Shown one piece after another: positions 46,537-56,460 of a stretch of 64,000 bases of DNA. The position numbers and the translations under genes were made by a program. Each line of letters opens with the position of its first letter. Position 1 is the first letter of the stretch. The notes under the pieces are model-generated. The model was not told the origin of the DNA. It searched no databases and saw only the letters and a list, made by a program, of their open reading frames with translations. The DNA is from Desulfotomaculum nigrificans DSM 574 (GTDB lineage: Bacteria > Bacillota > Desulfotomaculia > Desulfotomaculales > Desulfotomaculaceae). The stretch covers positions 1,428,257 through 1,492,256 of the forward strand of contig NZ_KI912183.1 of the NCBI RefSeq assembly GCF_000189755.2. The letters are read 5' to 3'.

Positions 46537-48150
46537 TTACTGGTCAGCCTGGACGGCCGACTCGCTTTTCATTATACCACGTCTTACTGCTTTTGGTGCC
46601 TCATTAGTAACCCGTTCCTGGCCCATCAGCAAGCTGACCAAAATACCCAGCACCATAATCCCCATCGCCACCAGAAAGACTGAATGAAGCGAATCAGCCA
46701 GGGCAGTTTTTAGGGGGGGCAGTAAAATTTGCTGCAGCTGCACCGGAATATGCTTTAGGGTATCAGGGCTTAGTAGCGTATTGAACAAGCCCTGCGGGTC
46801 GCTTTGGGCCTTGGCCAGCATACTGCCAAAGGGACCGGCGCTAAGCCCCGGCACCCGCTCTACCGCCGGGAAGAAATCTTGCTCTAATAATTTAACTGAC
46901 TGGTGATTCATCACCACACCCAGTACGGTCATGCCCAAGGTACCGCCAATACTGCGGAAAAACTGGGTAGCGGAGGTGGCCACCCCGCGCTGCTCCGGCG
47001 GAAAGGCCTGCTGCACCGCAATGGTCAAGGTGGGCATCACCAAGCCCATGCCTATACCCAGGATGACAATGTTAGCAATGGCCCCCAGTTGGGTGGTATG
47101 CACGGTCATGCCGCTTAATAGGTAGAAACCAGCGGTCATAATGGCCATACCCGCCACAAACATGGTGCGAAAACTTACTTTAGTAATTAGTTGACCACCC
47201 AGGATACTGGTAACCATCATGGCAAACATCATGGGGATCATGGTATTACCGGATCTGGTGGCACTAACCCCGATCACACCTTGCAAGAACAAGGGTAAGA
47301 ACATGATGGCCCCAAACATACCCAGGCCCATTAGAAAGCCAATTATATTGGTAATGGCAAACACCCGGTTTTTAAACAAGCCCAAACTTAAAATAGGCTC
47401 TGGGGCCTTTCTTTCCACCAGCACAAAAGCTACTAAAAATACCAGGGAGGTGCCTAACAGACCTAAAATCTGCCAGGAGCCCCAGGGGTAATCCTTGCCG
47501 CCTAAACTTAAGCCCAGCAGCAGGGAAACCACGCCCACCACCAGGGTTAACACGCCCCAGTAGTCAATTATTACTTTATCCTGTAGACGCTTTTCGCCCT
47601 TCAGACCTATCCAGATGGTGACAGCGGCAATCAGGCCCACCGGTAGGTTAATATAAAATACCCAGCGCCAGGTAACATAGTCCACAAACCAACCGCCGAT
47701 GGAGGGCCCGATAATAGAAGAAAGACCAAACAAGGCTCCCATAACACCCTGCCATTTACCCCGCTTTTCCGGCGGAAACACATCGCCCACAATGGTCATG
47801 GCCATTGGCATCATAATCCCGCCGCCTAAACCCTGCAAGCCCCGGTAAAGAATTAACTCGGTCATGTTTTGGCTGGTGCCGCACAGGGCGGAACCACCCA
47901 TGAAAATAAGGATGCCCAACACATACAACACCCGGCGGCCATACAAGTCGGCCAACTTTCCGGCGATGGGCACCACCGTGGTGGAAGTAAGCATATAAGC
48001 AGTTGTCACCCAAGTTAAGATATTGAGTCCACCCAATTCACCAATGATGCGGGGCATGGCGGTGCCTACAATGGTTTGATCCAGGGAAGAAAAGAACATG
48101 CCTAAAAGTAATCCAACAATTAAAATATTGCGTCTGGAATCTGTGTTCAC
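46537..48150 (-). CDS. DHA2-family drug efflux MFS transporter (EmrB/QacA type)
   Basis: 537 aa with about 14 helices. Motif LDQTIVGTAMPRIIGELGG at helix 1 and LADLYGRRVLYVLGI in the loop after helix 2 are typical, as is GPSIGGWFVDYVTWRWVFYINLP in helix 5. GTG start behind AAAGGGG. It lies 36 bp after marR on the same strand and is presumably controlled by it. The drug is unknown. Confidence 0.93.
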   Translation of the reverse strand: MNTDSRRNILIVGLLLGMFFSSLDQTIVGTAMPRIIGELGGLNILTWVTTAYMLTSTTVVPIAGKLADLYGRRVLYVLGILIFMGGSALCGTSQNMTELILYRGLQGLGGGIMMPMAMTIVGDVFPPEKRGKWQGVMGALFGLSSIIGPSIGGWFVDYVTWRWVFYINLPVGLIAAVTIWIGLKGEKRLQDKVIIDYWGVLTLVVGVVSLLLGLSLGGKDYPWGSWQILGLLGTSLVFLVAFVLVERKAPEPILSLGLFKNRVFAITNIIGFLMGLGMFGAIMFLPLFLQGVIGVSATRSGNTMIPMMFAMMVTSILGGQLITKVSFRTMFVAGMAIMTAGFYLLSGMTVHTTQLGAIANIVILGIGMGLVMPTLTIAVQQAFPPEQRGVATSATQFFRSIGGTLGMTVLGVVMNHQSVKLLEQDFFPAVERVPGLSAGPFGSMLAKAQSDPQGLFNTLLSPDTLKHIPVQLQQILLPPLKTALADSLHSVFLVAMGIMVLGILVSLLMGQERVTNEAPKAVRRGIMKSESAVQADQ

Positions 48151-48186
48151 TTTGTCTAGCCCCTTTTCTCTAAAAATTAAAAGCCC

Positions 48187-48642
48187 CTATTTGATTAATG
48201 GGGCCGGTTTTTCTTCGATAATGCGGGACAACTTTTCGTAGATCCGGAGCAACTGATCTAATTCCTCCTGCTTCAGGTACCCTAAATAATGGGTCATCAC
48301 ATGCAAGCGCCGGGCCTGGGACTTTTTATATACTTCCCTGCCGCGGTCGGTGATGTATACTTCCACCACCCGCCGGTCAGTGGCACTTCTTTCCCGGCTA
48401 ATAAACCCGCTCTTATGCATGCGATCTAAAATGGCCGTAATGGCACTGGGCTGCACACCCATTACTTCGGCTATTTCGGTTACTGTGCGCTGGCGGGACT
48501 GTAAAAAACCCAGCACAAAAAACTGCGGCGGCGTTAAACCATCGGCCAGGTTAGCTAATTGCGGTCCAATTTTACGCATGGTTTTGCTAAAAGCAGTTTC
48601 CAGCTGCTTAACGTATTCAACCAGATCTGCTTGCTCCATCAT
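48187..48642 (-). CDS. MarR-family transcriptional regulator
   Basis: 151 aa winged helix: LTPPQFFVLGFLQSRQRTVTEIAEVMGVQPSAITAILDRM, then the wing SATDRRVVEVYITDRG. Probably represses itself and the downstream efflux pump. A consensus promoter with surrounding repeats lies upstream. Confidence 0.92.
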   Translation of the reverse strand: MMEQADLVEYVKQLETAFSKTMRKIGPQLANLADGLTPPQFFVLGFLQSRQRTVTEIAEVMGVQPSAITAILDRMHKSGFISRERSATDRRVVEVYITDRGREVYKKSQARRLHVMTHYLGYLKQEELDQLLRIYEKLSRIIEEKPAPLIK

Positions 48643-48689
48643 ATAACCTCTATTCCAGAAATTTTACTCTCTAATATTTCACGTCGTTA

Positions 48690-48718
48690 AATATACAATA
48701 CATCAAATAAAATGTCAA
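48690..48718 (-). promoter_or_regulatory. Promoter of marR-emrB
   Basis: Minus strand TTGACA (48713-48718), 17-nt spacer, TATATT (48690-48695). The AT-rich spacer (TTTATTTGATGTATTG) is a likely operator region. Confidence 0.75.
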
Positions 48719-48734
48719 TATATCGCTTGATACG

Positions 48735-48756
48735 AAAAAGGGCAGCTAAGGCTGCC
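48735..48756 (-). terminator. Terminator after the small membrane protein gene
   Basis: Minus strand GGCAGC-CTTA-GCTGCC then CTTTTTC. Further short stems (GCCC/GGGC, ACC/GGT) lie in 48757-48810; I do not recognise a known RNA there. Confidence 0.75.
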
Positions 48757-48818
48757 GCCTGCTTGCCTGTGACCTTTAGGTTATGCCCCTTGTGGGCTTT
48801 TACCCGTAAATTGTAAAC

Positions 48819-49037
48819 CTACCTAATCCTTATCCTTCTTAGAAGAATCCACACCAAATCTTCCATCCGGCCCCTGGTGACCCAGATTAAAAGGAGAATC
48901 CAGATAATTACGGTCCAACCCAGGGTCAGGTTAATTTTGGCGATTAACAACCTCCTATTATGCCGGCGGGCATAGGCGATGATGGTGGGCAGAAAATAAA
49001 GAGCCGCCGCCAATAAAATAAAGAACAAAAACTTCAT
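48819..49037 (-). CDS. Superinfection-immunity-like small membrane protein
   Basis: 72 aa from ATG 49037 behind GGGAGGAG. Two helices (about 3-18 and 35-55). The pattern LPTIIAYARRHNRR then LNLTLGWT-like INLTLGWTVIIWILLLIWV matches the Imm_superinfect family, named after a phage T4 protein but widespread in bacterial chromosomes. No phage genes are nearby. Real role unknown. Confidence 0.7.
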   Translation of the reverse strand: MKFLFFILLAAALYFLPTIIAYARRHNRRLLIAKINLTLGWTVIIWILLLIWVTRGRMEDLVWILLRRIRIR

Positions 49038-49237
49038 GCCAACTCCTCCCGTCAACATTCCCCGCTTTTCCCATGCATCTTGGCTCTAGTATCCCCGTTT
49101 TCCCTATCCTATTAAGCAACAAATCGATACCATTTGGGCGTTATTTAATTACCAAGTTTAATTTTATACCTGGTAGATATATTTAGCGACATAATAGGAA
49201 TAAATTTTGATATGGAGGTAAATATTAAGTTCATCAT

Positions 49238-49276
49238 AAAAAAGCGCCGGGGAAATCTTCTATCCCCGGCGCTTTT
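49238..49276 (-). terminator. Terminator of the DUF1015 gene
   Basis: Minus strand AAGCGCCGGGGA / TCCCCGGCGCTT followed by TTTTA. Very strong stem. 49040-49237 holds no gene. Confidence 0.92.
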
Positions 49277-49278
49277 TC

Positions 49279-50622
49279 TTACTTAATTTTGCGGCATTCC
49301 AAATAAAATCTTTTTTCCTGGGCTTCCCCCATGGAAAAGGTCTTGCGGGGTAAGGCTCCGTCCAGGATCACAGTTTTAAATAAATCATGTTTACTCATGG
49401 GTGGCAAATAAAAACCAATGGTACCGTCCTGGGCGGCCAAGTCTCGCACCACATCTGCACCATGAATGTAATCTATTTTAAGGCCCGGTTCTTGGGTGGC
49501 CAATTCATTTAAACAGGATTGCAGGGACCCGGCCTCCAGGTTATGCCGGGGATTCTTTATTACCACCGCCCCTGCGGTCCGGGCTGTGATGTAAGGAATA
49601 ACATGGTACCCCAGTTTTCTCAGCCGGTCTGCCTCCTGCTGAAAAGCCTCCTGATCGGTGACGGATTGATCATAGGCCTGACCATTGTGCTGATTAAAAT
49701 ACTGCACCATTTTATCCAGCAGCTGCCGGGGTTCCGTGTTAAAAACCACACGATGGATGGGTTCGAAGGTTAATCCATCGTCATGCACATTAACAATTTC
49801 CACCAGAGCATATCTGGCCGGGTGGTTAGCCAGCTCCTCCGGGGTCAGGGACTTTTTCAAATTCTCCCACACCGCTTTGGCCGTGGCCAGGGAGTGATTG
49901 CCGTCACCCATAGCAAACAACAACACCCCTTTGTCCGGCCCCACCCCGTATTTAGCTTGAAACACGGTTGGGTCGGCCAGTTTGGCCAAAGCTGCCAAAA
50001 CTCCGTCAATGATGGCCGGCTGGTCCACCAGATAACCTTTAACATGTCCACCATCCAGCATCAGGTCAAAATCATATAATTTTTTTAGTTGACCCACTTG
50101 TTCGGCCACCGGCTCAATTACAGTCCGGTCTGGATCATCAATCAGCACCATGATGTGCGGTAATTCGATGGGCGCATGCTCCCTTATTTTAATGCGGGGG
50201 GGCAGGCGGTCTAAAACCGTGCCTTCAGTGGCCCTAATCAAGGTTTGGGCACCTCTATGGTAATCATATTGCTCCAGGTCCAGGGCCATCACCAACCCCT
50301 TGCGGGACGCCGCATTACTTGTTTGCCGGTCCACTAGAATAAAGCCTGTATATTCAACCAGCATGCCGGCGGTCAGGTATTCCTGCATGGTGTTGTTAAT
50401 TTTTTGGATTCTGGCTGCCCGGTCATCCTGTTCCAGATATACTTCCGGAAAAATCAAGTGCAGGGTAGACGGGGCATCCCCTACTAACTGCGCCACCCTG
50501 GCCCAATAAGCCGGCTCCGATGTATATTGATCACAGGCTACCACCGACCATTTGGTTAAATCAATGCCTTCCTGGGGTAAAAGCACCGTAGGAACTTGCA
50601 CCCCCAGCTCCTTTATTACCAT
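49279..50622 (-). CDS. DUF1015 family protein
   Basis: 447 aa. DUF1015 is widespread in anaerobes; some members are proposed free-serine kinases. Visible blocks: VVACDQYTSEPAYW at the start, LLFAMGDGNHSLATAKAVW in the middle, and YIHGADVVRDLAAQ near the end. GGAGG precedes ATG. It is a single-gene unit. The function is unproven. Confidence 0.85.
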   Translation of the reverse strand: MVIKELGVQVPTVLLPQEGIDLTKWSVVACDQYTSEPAYWARVAQLVGDAPSTLHLIFPEVYLEQDDRAARIQKINNTMQEYLTAGMLVEYTGFILVDRQTSNAASRKGLVMALDLEQYDYHRGAQTLIRATEGTVLDRLPPRIKIREHAPIELPHIMVLIDDPDRTVIEPVAEQVGQLKKLYDFDLMLDGGHVKGYLVDQPAIIDGVLAALAKLADPTVFQAKYGVGPDKGVLLFAMGDGNHSLATAKAVWENLKKSLTPEELANHPARYALVEIVNVHDDGLTFEPIHRVVFNTEPRQLLDKMVQYFNQHNGQAYDQSVTDQEAFQQEADRLRKLGYHVIPYITARTAGAVVIKNPRHNLEAGSLQSCLNELATQEPGLKIDYIHGADVVRDLAAQDGTIGFYLPPMSKHDLFKTVILDGALPRKTFSMGEAQEKRFYLECRKIK

Positions 50623-50722
50623 CCAACTTACCTCCGGTGTTTAATTTCAAGTATAATAAAAAGTTTAACCTATCCGGGATCATAGTTCAACCAACAGGAG
50701 AAAATTATACCCATTAATGCAC

Positions 50723-51103
50723 TTATTTAACCAGTTGATAGAACACCCCGTCCACAACTTCTGTTTCTATATAAGGCACCCGGTCCACCTCAAGCCAGGT
50801 AACAGCTTTAACAGTTTCCCCGGGTGTGAGGTGGCTCTGGTAAATACCGTCAAACCCCAGTAAAGATTTGCCGTCATCAGCCAGGGAGGTAATCTTAATT
50901 AAACCGCTGAAGATCTGGCTATTGTTATTTTTAACTGTTATAATTACTTTCCTTTGCCCCTTTTCGTTTATAGTGTCGCTAACTAAAGAAGTTATGGCGA
51001 TGGTGTCTAAATCTTCGTTGCTGGCCAGCATCTTGCCGCAGCCCGGCAGCGTCAGGGTCAGCACCATTAACACAGACATTACAGCGAATTTTACCACACC
51101 CAT
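50723..51103 (-). CDS. Small lipoprotein, unknown function
   Basis: 126 aa. Signal peptide with lipobox LTLPGC (Cys at about 22). The mature part looks like an immunoglobulin-like beta sandwich (KVIITVKNNNSQIFSGLIKI, LTPGETVKAVTWLEV), resembling FxLYD-type domains. GGGGGTG precedes the ATG. No partner is obvious. Confidence 0.7.
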   Translation of the reverse strand: MGVVKFAVMSVLMVLTLTLPGCGKMLASNEDLDTIAITSLVSDTINEKGQRKVIITVKNNNSQIFSGLIKITSLADDGKSLLGFDGIYQSHLTPGETVKAVTWLEVDRVPYIETEVVDGVFYQLVK

Positions 51104-51318
51104 GTATTACCACCCCCGTTTAAATTTATTTAAGACCATCCCTTTAATGTCACCAGATTAACTTTTAGCCGGAAACCTGTGGTTTTTAGACTTGATGATC
51201 TACTGCAGTGGACATATATTATATTTTTTCACATTTTATGTGTAATTTTTTATACACTTAGCAGATGAATTAAATGACCGTAAATTCTGATATAAATTTA
51301 GCTAAACTGTCAGTTTAA

Positions 51319-51357
51319 TCAAACATGTTTGACAAAATGAATAGCTAGTTGTACACT
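51319..51357 (+). promoter_or_regulatory. Promoter with overlapping palindrome, upstream of the amino-acid permease
   Basis: TTGACA (51329-51334), 17-nt spacer, TACACT (51352-51357). The perfect 14-bp palindrome TCAAACATGTTTGA (51319-51332) overlaps the -35 box. The transcript would start near 51364, leaving about 257 nt of leader. The rest of 51104-51621 is AT-rich, with no ORF or known riboswitch recognised. Confidence 0.65.
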
Positions 51358-51621
51358 GTATCTACAAGATCCTAACAGCACCTTGATTTCCTAAAATATC
51401 TGATAACTTTAAATATTTATTTTAGTTCAAAAATACTTCTAAACTATTCTCCGGGTTTCATTTGAACTTTTTAGTTTCCTAATATGTTTCCTAACATCTT
51501 ATGAGAGGTGGTGTTAATCCCTTACCCCTTAGTTAACTACATTATATTAACTAATATTACCAGATCCAACTTGTAATCTTAACCACTTTAACGGAACAAA
51601 ATAAAAACGGGAGGGATAATC

Positions 51622-53010
51622 ATGCAAGCATCTAACGAGAACCTGCACCGTGGACTGGAAGAAAGGCATATCCAACTTATCGCTCTGGGCGGTGCTATTG
51701 GTGTTGGCTTGTTCCTGGGATCCGCCACTGCCATTAAAACGGCCGGTCCTGCTCTTATGTTAACTTACTTTGTTGGTGGTTTAGTGATGTTTGCCATTAT
51801 GCGAGCCCTGGGCGAAATGGCAGTATCCTATCCGGTGGCTGGTTCCTTCAGTACTTATGCCTATAACTTCTTAGGCCCCTTACCAGGATACATTACCGGT
51901 TGGACTTATTGGTTTATGTGGGTAGTTACTTGCATGGCTGAGATTACCGCAGTGGGTATCTACATGACCTTCTGGTTCCCCAATTCACCGCAGTGGGCCT
52001 GGGCGTTAGCCGCACTGGTGATTATGACCCTGGTGAACATAATTAACGTTAAAGCTTACGGTGAATTTGAGTTCTGGTTTGCCCTAATTAAAGTAGTTAC
52101 CATTATATTAATGATTATTGTTGGTTTAGGTATGATTATCTTTGGTATCGGCAACAACGGCGTGCCGGTGGGTATCTCCAACCTGTGGAGCCACGGCGGT
52201 TTCTTCCCCAAAGGAGCTATGGGTCCGGTCATGGCTTTGGTAATGGTGGCCTTTGCTTATCTGGGTATTGAACTGATTGGTGTTACCGCCGGTGAGGCCA
52301 AGAACCCGGAGAAAACCCTCCCCGCTGCCATCGATAAAGTTTTCTGGCGGATCTTAATCTTCTATGTAGGTGCCTTATTTGTAATTATGTCCTTGTTCCC
52401 CTGGAACGAAATCGGTACCAAAGGCAGTCCCTTTGTCATTGTGTTTGACAAGATTGGTATTCCCGCTGCTGCCGGTATCATTAACTTTGTGGTACTAACG
52501 GCTGCCCTGTCCTCCTGCAACAGCGGCATCTTCAGTACCGGTCGCATGCTGTACAACCTGGCTCTGCAAAAGAAAGCTCCGGCTGTGTTTGCCAAGTTAA
52601 ACAAAAACAGTGTGCCAGTAAACGGAATCATCGTCTCCGCCATTTTCCTGTCAGTGGGGGTGGTGCTGAACTATATTGTACCGGCTAAGGTATTTGAATA
52701 TGTTACCAGTGTGGCCACCATCGGCGCCATCTGGATCTGGTCTGTCATCCTGTTATCCCAAATGGCTTACCGTAAATCCCTGTCACCCCAGGAAGTGGCT
52801 AAATTGAAATACCCGATGGTGATGTTCCCCATCGCCAACTACCTGTCCCTGGTCTTTCTGGCCGCCGTGGTGGTAATGATGGCCTTCAGTGAGGGCACCC
52901 GGGTGGCCCTGTATGTAGGACCGGTGTGGTTTGGTCTGGTAATCGCCAGTTACTACCTGTTCGGCTTCCACAAGTCAGATGCATTGGCACCATCTGAGGC
53001 CAGACTGTAA
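51622..53010 (+). CDS. Amino acid permease (AAT/APC family)
   Basis: 462 aa with 12 helices. The start LHRGLEERHIQLIALGGAIGVGLFLGSA is the AAT-family signature, and YPVAGSFSTYAYNFLGPLPGYITGWTYW and PVNGIIVSA follow. GGGAGG precedes ATG. Downstream, after a terminator, is alanine dehydrogenase, so alanine or a related amino acid is a reasonable substrate guess. Confidence 0.92.
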   Translation: MQASNENLHRGLEERHIQLIALGGAIGVGLFLGSATAIKTAGPALMLTYFVGGLVMFAIMRALGEMAVSYPVAGSFSTYAYNFLGPLPGYITGWTYWFMWVVTCMAEITAVGIYMTFWFPNSPQWAWALAALVIMTLVNIINVKAYGEFEFWFALIKVVTIILMIIVGLGMIIFGIGNNGVPVGISNLWSHGGFFPKGAMGPVMALVMVAFAYLGIELIGVTAGEAKNPEKTLPAAIDKVFWRILIFYVGALFVIMSLFPWNEIGTKGSPFVIVFDKIGIPAAAGIINFVVLTAALSSCNSGIFSTGRMLYNLALQKKAPAVFAKLNKNSVPVNGIIVSAIFLSVGVVLNYIVPAKVFEYVTSVATIGAIWIWSVILLSQMAYRKSLSPQEVAKLKYPMVMFPIANYLSLVFLAAVVVMMAFSEGTRVALYVGPVWFGLVIASYYLFGFHKSDALAPSEARL

Positions 53011-53019
53011 GACAACAAA

Positions 53020-53048
53020 GTGCGACAGTTAATGCTGTCGCACTTTTT
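53020..53048 (+). terminator. Terminator of the permease gene
   Basis: GTGCGACAG / CTGTCGCAC with a 6-nt loop, then TTTTTAT. Confidence 0.92.
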
Positions 53049-53127
53049 ATTTTTGTTATCAAAATGTATTTTTTCATCCTGATAACAAAGACTAAAGTTA
53101 ACCAAGTCATAAGGAGAGTGTGGAAAA

Positions 53128-54267
53128 TTGATTATAGGTGTGCCCAAGGAAATTAAACCTAATGAAAACCGGGTGGCAATTACCCCGGCCGGCGTGGAAG
53201 CCATGGTTAAAGCCGGCCATAAAGTTGTTATCGAAAACAACGCCGGTGTGGGCAGCGGTATTACCAACGAAGATTATACCAGAGCCGGGGCGGAAATTTT
53301 AGCCACCCCCGCTGAGGTATTCTCCGCTGCCGATATGATTATGAAAGTTAAGGAACCACTACCGGCCGAATACAACCTGTTTAAAGAGGGCCAGGTACTG
53401 TTCACCTATTTGCACCTGGCCCCGGAACCGGAATTAACCCAGGCCCTGCTGAAGAAAAAGGTGGTGGGGATCGCCTATGAAACCATTCAATTGCCCAACG
53501 GCGCACTACCCCTGCTCTCACCCATGAGTGAAGTGGCCGGCCGTATGTCCATCCAAATCGGGGCCCAGTTCCTGGAAAAGCATTATGGCGGCCAGGGGAT
53601 ACTGTTAGGCGGCGTGCCCGGGGTGCCGCCGGCCAAAGTGGTTATCATCGGCGGCGGTATTGTTGGCACCAATGCCGCCAAAATGGCCGTTGGTATGGGT
53701 GCTGATGTAACCATTTTAGACCTTAATGCCAGCCGCCTGCGCTATCTGGACGATATCTTCGGTGGCCGTGTCAAAACAGTTATGTCCAACAGCTACAACA
53801 TTGCCGCTGCGGTTAAAGAGGCTGATCTACTGGTGGGCTGCGTACTAATCCCCGGCGCCCGGGCACCCAAGCTGGTGACCGAAGAAATGGTGAAGACCAT
53901 GAAACCGGGTTCGGTAATTGTGGACGTGGCCATTGACCAGGGCGGTTCCATTGAAACCATTGACCGGGTAACCACCCATGCCGAACCCACCTTCGTTAAG
54001 CACGGTGTGATTCACTATAGCGTGGCCAACATGCCCGGTGCCGTAGCCCGCACATCTACCTTTGCCCTAACCAACGTAACTCTGCCCTATGCCCTAAAAC
54101 TGGCCAACAAGGGCTACCAACAAGCCATCAAAGAGGACCTGGCCCTGGCTAAAGGTGTTAACGTCATTGACGGCAGAGTCACTTATAAGTCCGTAGCCGA
54201 AGGATTGGGACTGCCTTACACCCCGCTAAACCAAGTGATAGAAGTTCCCGTCGGCTTCCAGGGCTAA
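53128..54267 (+). CDS. ald: Alanine dehydrogenase
   Basis: 379 aa. Interconverts L-alanine and pyruvate plus ammonia with [19 protein letters not shown] holds substrate-binding residues; [12 protein letters not shown] has the catalytic His; [21 protein letters not shown] binds [16 protein letters not shown] is also conserved. TTG start with AAGGAG upstream. In spore formers Ald also serves sporulation and germination metabolism. Confidence 0.97.
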   Translation: MIIGVPKEIKPNENRVAITPAGVEAMVKAGHKVVIENNAGVGSGITNEDYTRAGAEILATPAEVFSAADMIMKVKEPLPAEYNLFKEGQVLFTYLHLAPEPELTQALLKKKVVGIAYETIQLPNGALPLLSPMSEVAGRMSIQIGAQFLEKHYGGQGILLGGVPGVPPAKVVIIGGGIVGTNAAKMAVGMGADVTILDLNASRLRYLDDIFGGRVKTVMSNSYNIAAAVKEADLLVGCVLIPGARAPKLVTEEMVKTMKPGSVIVDVAIDQGGSIETIDRVTTHAEPTFVKHGVIHYSVANMPGAVARTSTFALTNVTLPYALKLANKGYQQAIKEDLALAKGVNVIDGRVTYKSVAEGLGLPYTPLNQVIEVPVGFQG

Positions 54268-54290
54268 GCCAAAAGATGCGGCCTAAAAAA

Positions 54291-54332
54291 GCAATCCCGT
54301 ACCGCTTCTTTAGTGATACGGGATGTTTTTTG
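54291..54332 (+). terminator. Terminator of ald
   Basis: ATCCCGTA / TACGGGAT with a loop of 15 nt, then GTTTTTT. Confidence 0.85.
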
Positions 54333-54503
54333 GATTATTTAGTTCATAATAGTTATACCCAGGTGAATTATACGGCTTATCTTAATCACCCCCATAAAAA
54401 ATAGGCTCCAACACTATTTGGGGCCGCCACCACTAAAACAAATCCCATTAAATTATTTCATTAATACCATAAATTAACTGAATAAAAAATACATATAAAG
54501 CAG

Positions 54504-54532
54504 TTGACTTTTACACATGTTTGTCTTACACT
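54504..54532 (+). promoter_or_regulatory. Promoter of metNIQ
   Basis: TTGACT (54504-54509), 17-nt spacer, TACACT (54527-54532). It starts about 25 nt before the riboswitch. Confidence 0.7.
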
Positions 54533-54559
54533 TGAAAAAGCTAATTGAATAGCTAAATC

Positions 54560-54732
54560 TTCTTATCCAGAGAGGCTGAGGGACTGGCCCTGCGAAGCCC
54601 GGCAACCTTCTTAAGGAGACTTAAGAAAGGTGCTAATTCCTGCGGAAGATAATTCTTCTGAAAGATAAGAAGGGGACTAAGGAATTTTTAACGGCCTCTT
54701 CTAATTCAGAAGGGGTCTTAAATTTTGTCCCC
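54560..54732 (+). promoter_or_regulatory. SAM-I (S-box) riboswitch with terminator
   Basis: CTTATCCAGAGAGGCTGAGG and GCCCGGCAACC are the conserved S-box core, with P1 closed by GATAAG further on (about 54665). The expression platform GGCCTCTTCT / AGAAGGGGTC (54692-54716) followed by a T-rich run would end transcription when SAM is bound. It controls methionine uptake genes downstream. Confidence 0.95.
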
Positions 54733-54756
54733 AATTTTTTCAGAAAGGTGATGCCA

Positions 54757-55782
54757 GTGATTCAGATTAAGGAATTATCTAAGATATATCGCTCTGGGGC
54801 CGGGGAAGTGAAAGCTCTGGACAACATCAGCCTGCACGTCAAAAAGGGTGAAATATACGGCATCATTGGCTTCAGTGGAGCCGGTAAAAGTACCCTTATC
54901 CGCTGTATCAATATGCTGGAGAAACCCACCTCCGGCAGCATTAAGGTCAACGGTCAGGAAATTACCACCCTGGATGAACAGGCCCTGCGGACCGCGCGTA
55001 AAAAAATCGGCATGATTTTCCAGCATTTTAACCTGCTCTCCTCCCGTACCGTTTTTGGCAATGTGGCTTTCCCACTGGAGATCAGCGGCGTGCCCAAGGA
55101 TCAGATTAAAACCAAGGTTAATAATCTGCTGGAACTGGTGGGCCTGGCCGATAAAGCAAAGGCCTATCCCTCCCAGCTATCCGGCGGTCAAAAACAGCGG
55201 GTGGGCATTGCCCGGGCCCTGGCCAATGACCCGGCAGTGCTATTGTGTGACGAGGCCACCTCGGCCTTAGACCCGGCCACCACCCACTCCATCCTGGAGC
55301 TTTTAAAGGATATTAACCGCCAGCTAGATCTGACCATTTTAATGATTACTCACGAAATGAAGGTTATTTCCGAGATCTGCGACTCGGTGGCCGTGATTGA
55401 AAAAGGGAAAATTATCGAAGAAGGTCTGGTAATTGACGTCTTTACCCAGCCTAAGCATCCCACCACCAGAAGATTTGTCCAGACCATCATTAATACCGAT
55501 GTGCCGGACAACGTGCTGGAGCGGGTACTGGAGAAAGGTCAGGGACAAATAGTGCGGGTATCCTTTATTGGTGATTCCACCGCCGAACCGGTTATTTCCA
55601 CCCTGGTTAAGCATTTTAACGTGGATGTGAATATTCTGTACGGCAGCATTGACCAAATTCAAGACACCCCCTTCGGCATGCTGATTATCGAATGCCTGGG
55701 TTCCCCGGCCAACTGTCAAAAGGCAGTGGATTATCTGGTGAAGCAGGGCTTAAGAATTGAGGTGTTAAAACATGTTAGCTGA
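54757..55782 (+). CDS. metN: Methionine ABC transporter ATP-binding protein
   Basis: 341 aa. Walker [10 protein letters not shown] (about 38), signature [15 protein letters not shown], Walker [15 protein letters not shown]-terminal NIL domain (about 255-341) senses methionine. GTG 54757 gives [11 protein letters not shown] and has AAAGGTG at good distance; GTG 54748 and ATG 54751 lie in or beside that site. Overlaps metI. Confidence 0.95.
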   Translation: MIQIKELSKIYRSGAGEVKALDNISLHVKKGEIYGIIGFSGAGKSTLIRCINMLEKPTSGSIKVNGQEITTLDEQALRTARKKIGMIFQHFNLLSSRTVFGNVAFPLEISGVPKDQIKTKVNNLLELVGLADKAKAYPSQLSGGQKQRVGIARALANDPAVLLCDEATSALDPATTHSILELLKDINRQLDLTILMITHEMKVISEICDSVAVIEKGKIIEEGLVIDVFTQPKHPTTRRFVQTIINTDVPDNVLERVLEKGQGQIVRVSFIGDSTAEPVISTLVKHFNVDVNILYGSIDQIQDTPFGMLIIECLGSPANCQKAVDYLVKQGLRIEVLKHVS

Positions 55783-56446
55783 TCAATTGGCCTATTTATC
55801 CACCATATCTCCGGAATTAATTAAAGCCACCTGGGAAACCTTGTACATGACCTTTGTTTCGGTATTCTTTGCCATGTTGTTGGGGGTACCCCTGGGTGTC
55901 ATCCTGGTGATCACCGACAAGGGGCATATTAAAGAAAACCAGGTGGTATATCAGGTGCTGGGAACCATCGTTAATATCCTGAGGTCTTATCCCTTCATTA
56001 TCCTGCTGCTGGCCCTGGTACCCTTTACCCGGTTTGTGGTGGGCACCACCATCGGCACCACCGCTGCCATTGTACCTTTAACCGTAGGGGCCGCCCCCTT
56101 TGTAGCCCGCATGGTGGAATCTTCCCTGAAGGAAGTGGATAAGGGTGTGGTGGAAGCTTCCCTGGCTATGGGGGCCAACACCTGGCAAATTATTTTAAAG
56201 GTTCTGTTGCCTGAGGCTTTGCCCGGCATTATTTTAGGAACTACTATCACAACTATTATGGTCATTGGTTATTCGGCAATGGCCGGCGTAGTCGGAGGAG
56301 GTGGCCTGGGGGATCTGGCGGTTCGCTACGGTTACATGCGATTTGACACCGTAGTAATGGTAACCACTGTCATCATTCTAATTATCATGGTACAAGTGAT
56401 TCAATCACTGGGCAATTTTCTCGCTGCCAAATTTAACAAACAATAG
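55772..56446 (+). CDS. metI: Methionine ABC transporter permease
   Basis: 224 aa, five helices. The EAA-like loop is [26 protein letters not shown]. Overlaps metN by 11 bp. Confidence 0.95.
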   Translation: MLADQLAYLSTISPELIKATWETLYMTFVSVFFAMLLGVPLGVILVITDKGHIKENQVVYQVLGTIVNILRSYPFIILLLALVPFTRFVVGTTIGTTAAIVPLTVGAAPFVARMVESSLKEVDKGVVEASLAMGANTWQIILKVLLPEALPGIILGTTITTIMVIGYSAMAGVVGGGGLGDLAVRYGYMRFDTVVMVTTVIILIIMVQVIQSLGNFLAAKFNKQ

Positions 56447-56460
56447 GGAGGTTATATTTA

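Noticed and set aside
48757-48815. Unknown riboswitch
   Set aside because: Only short isolated stems, and the region lies downstream of one gene and upstream of a well-defined promoter. I see no conserved core.
48819-49037. Prophage remnant
   Set aside because: The superinfection-immunity-like protein is a common chromosomal family, and no other phage genes or attachment sites are near.
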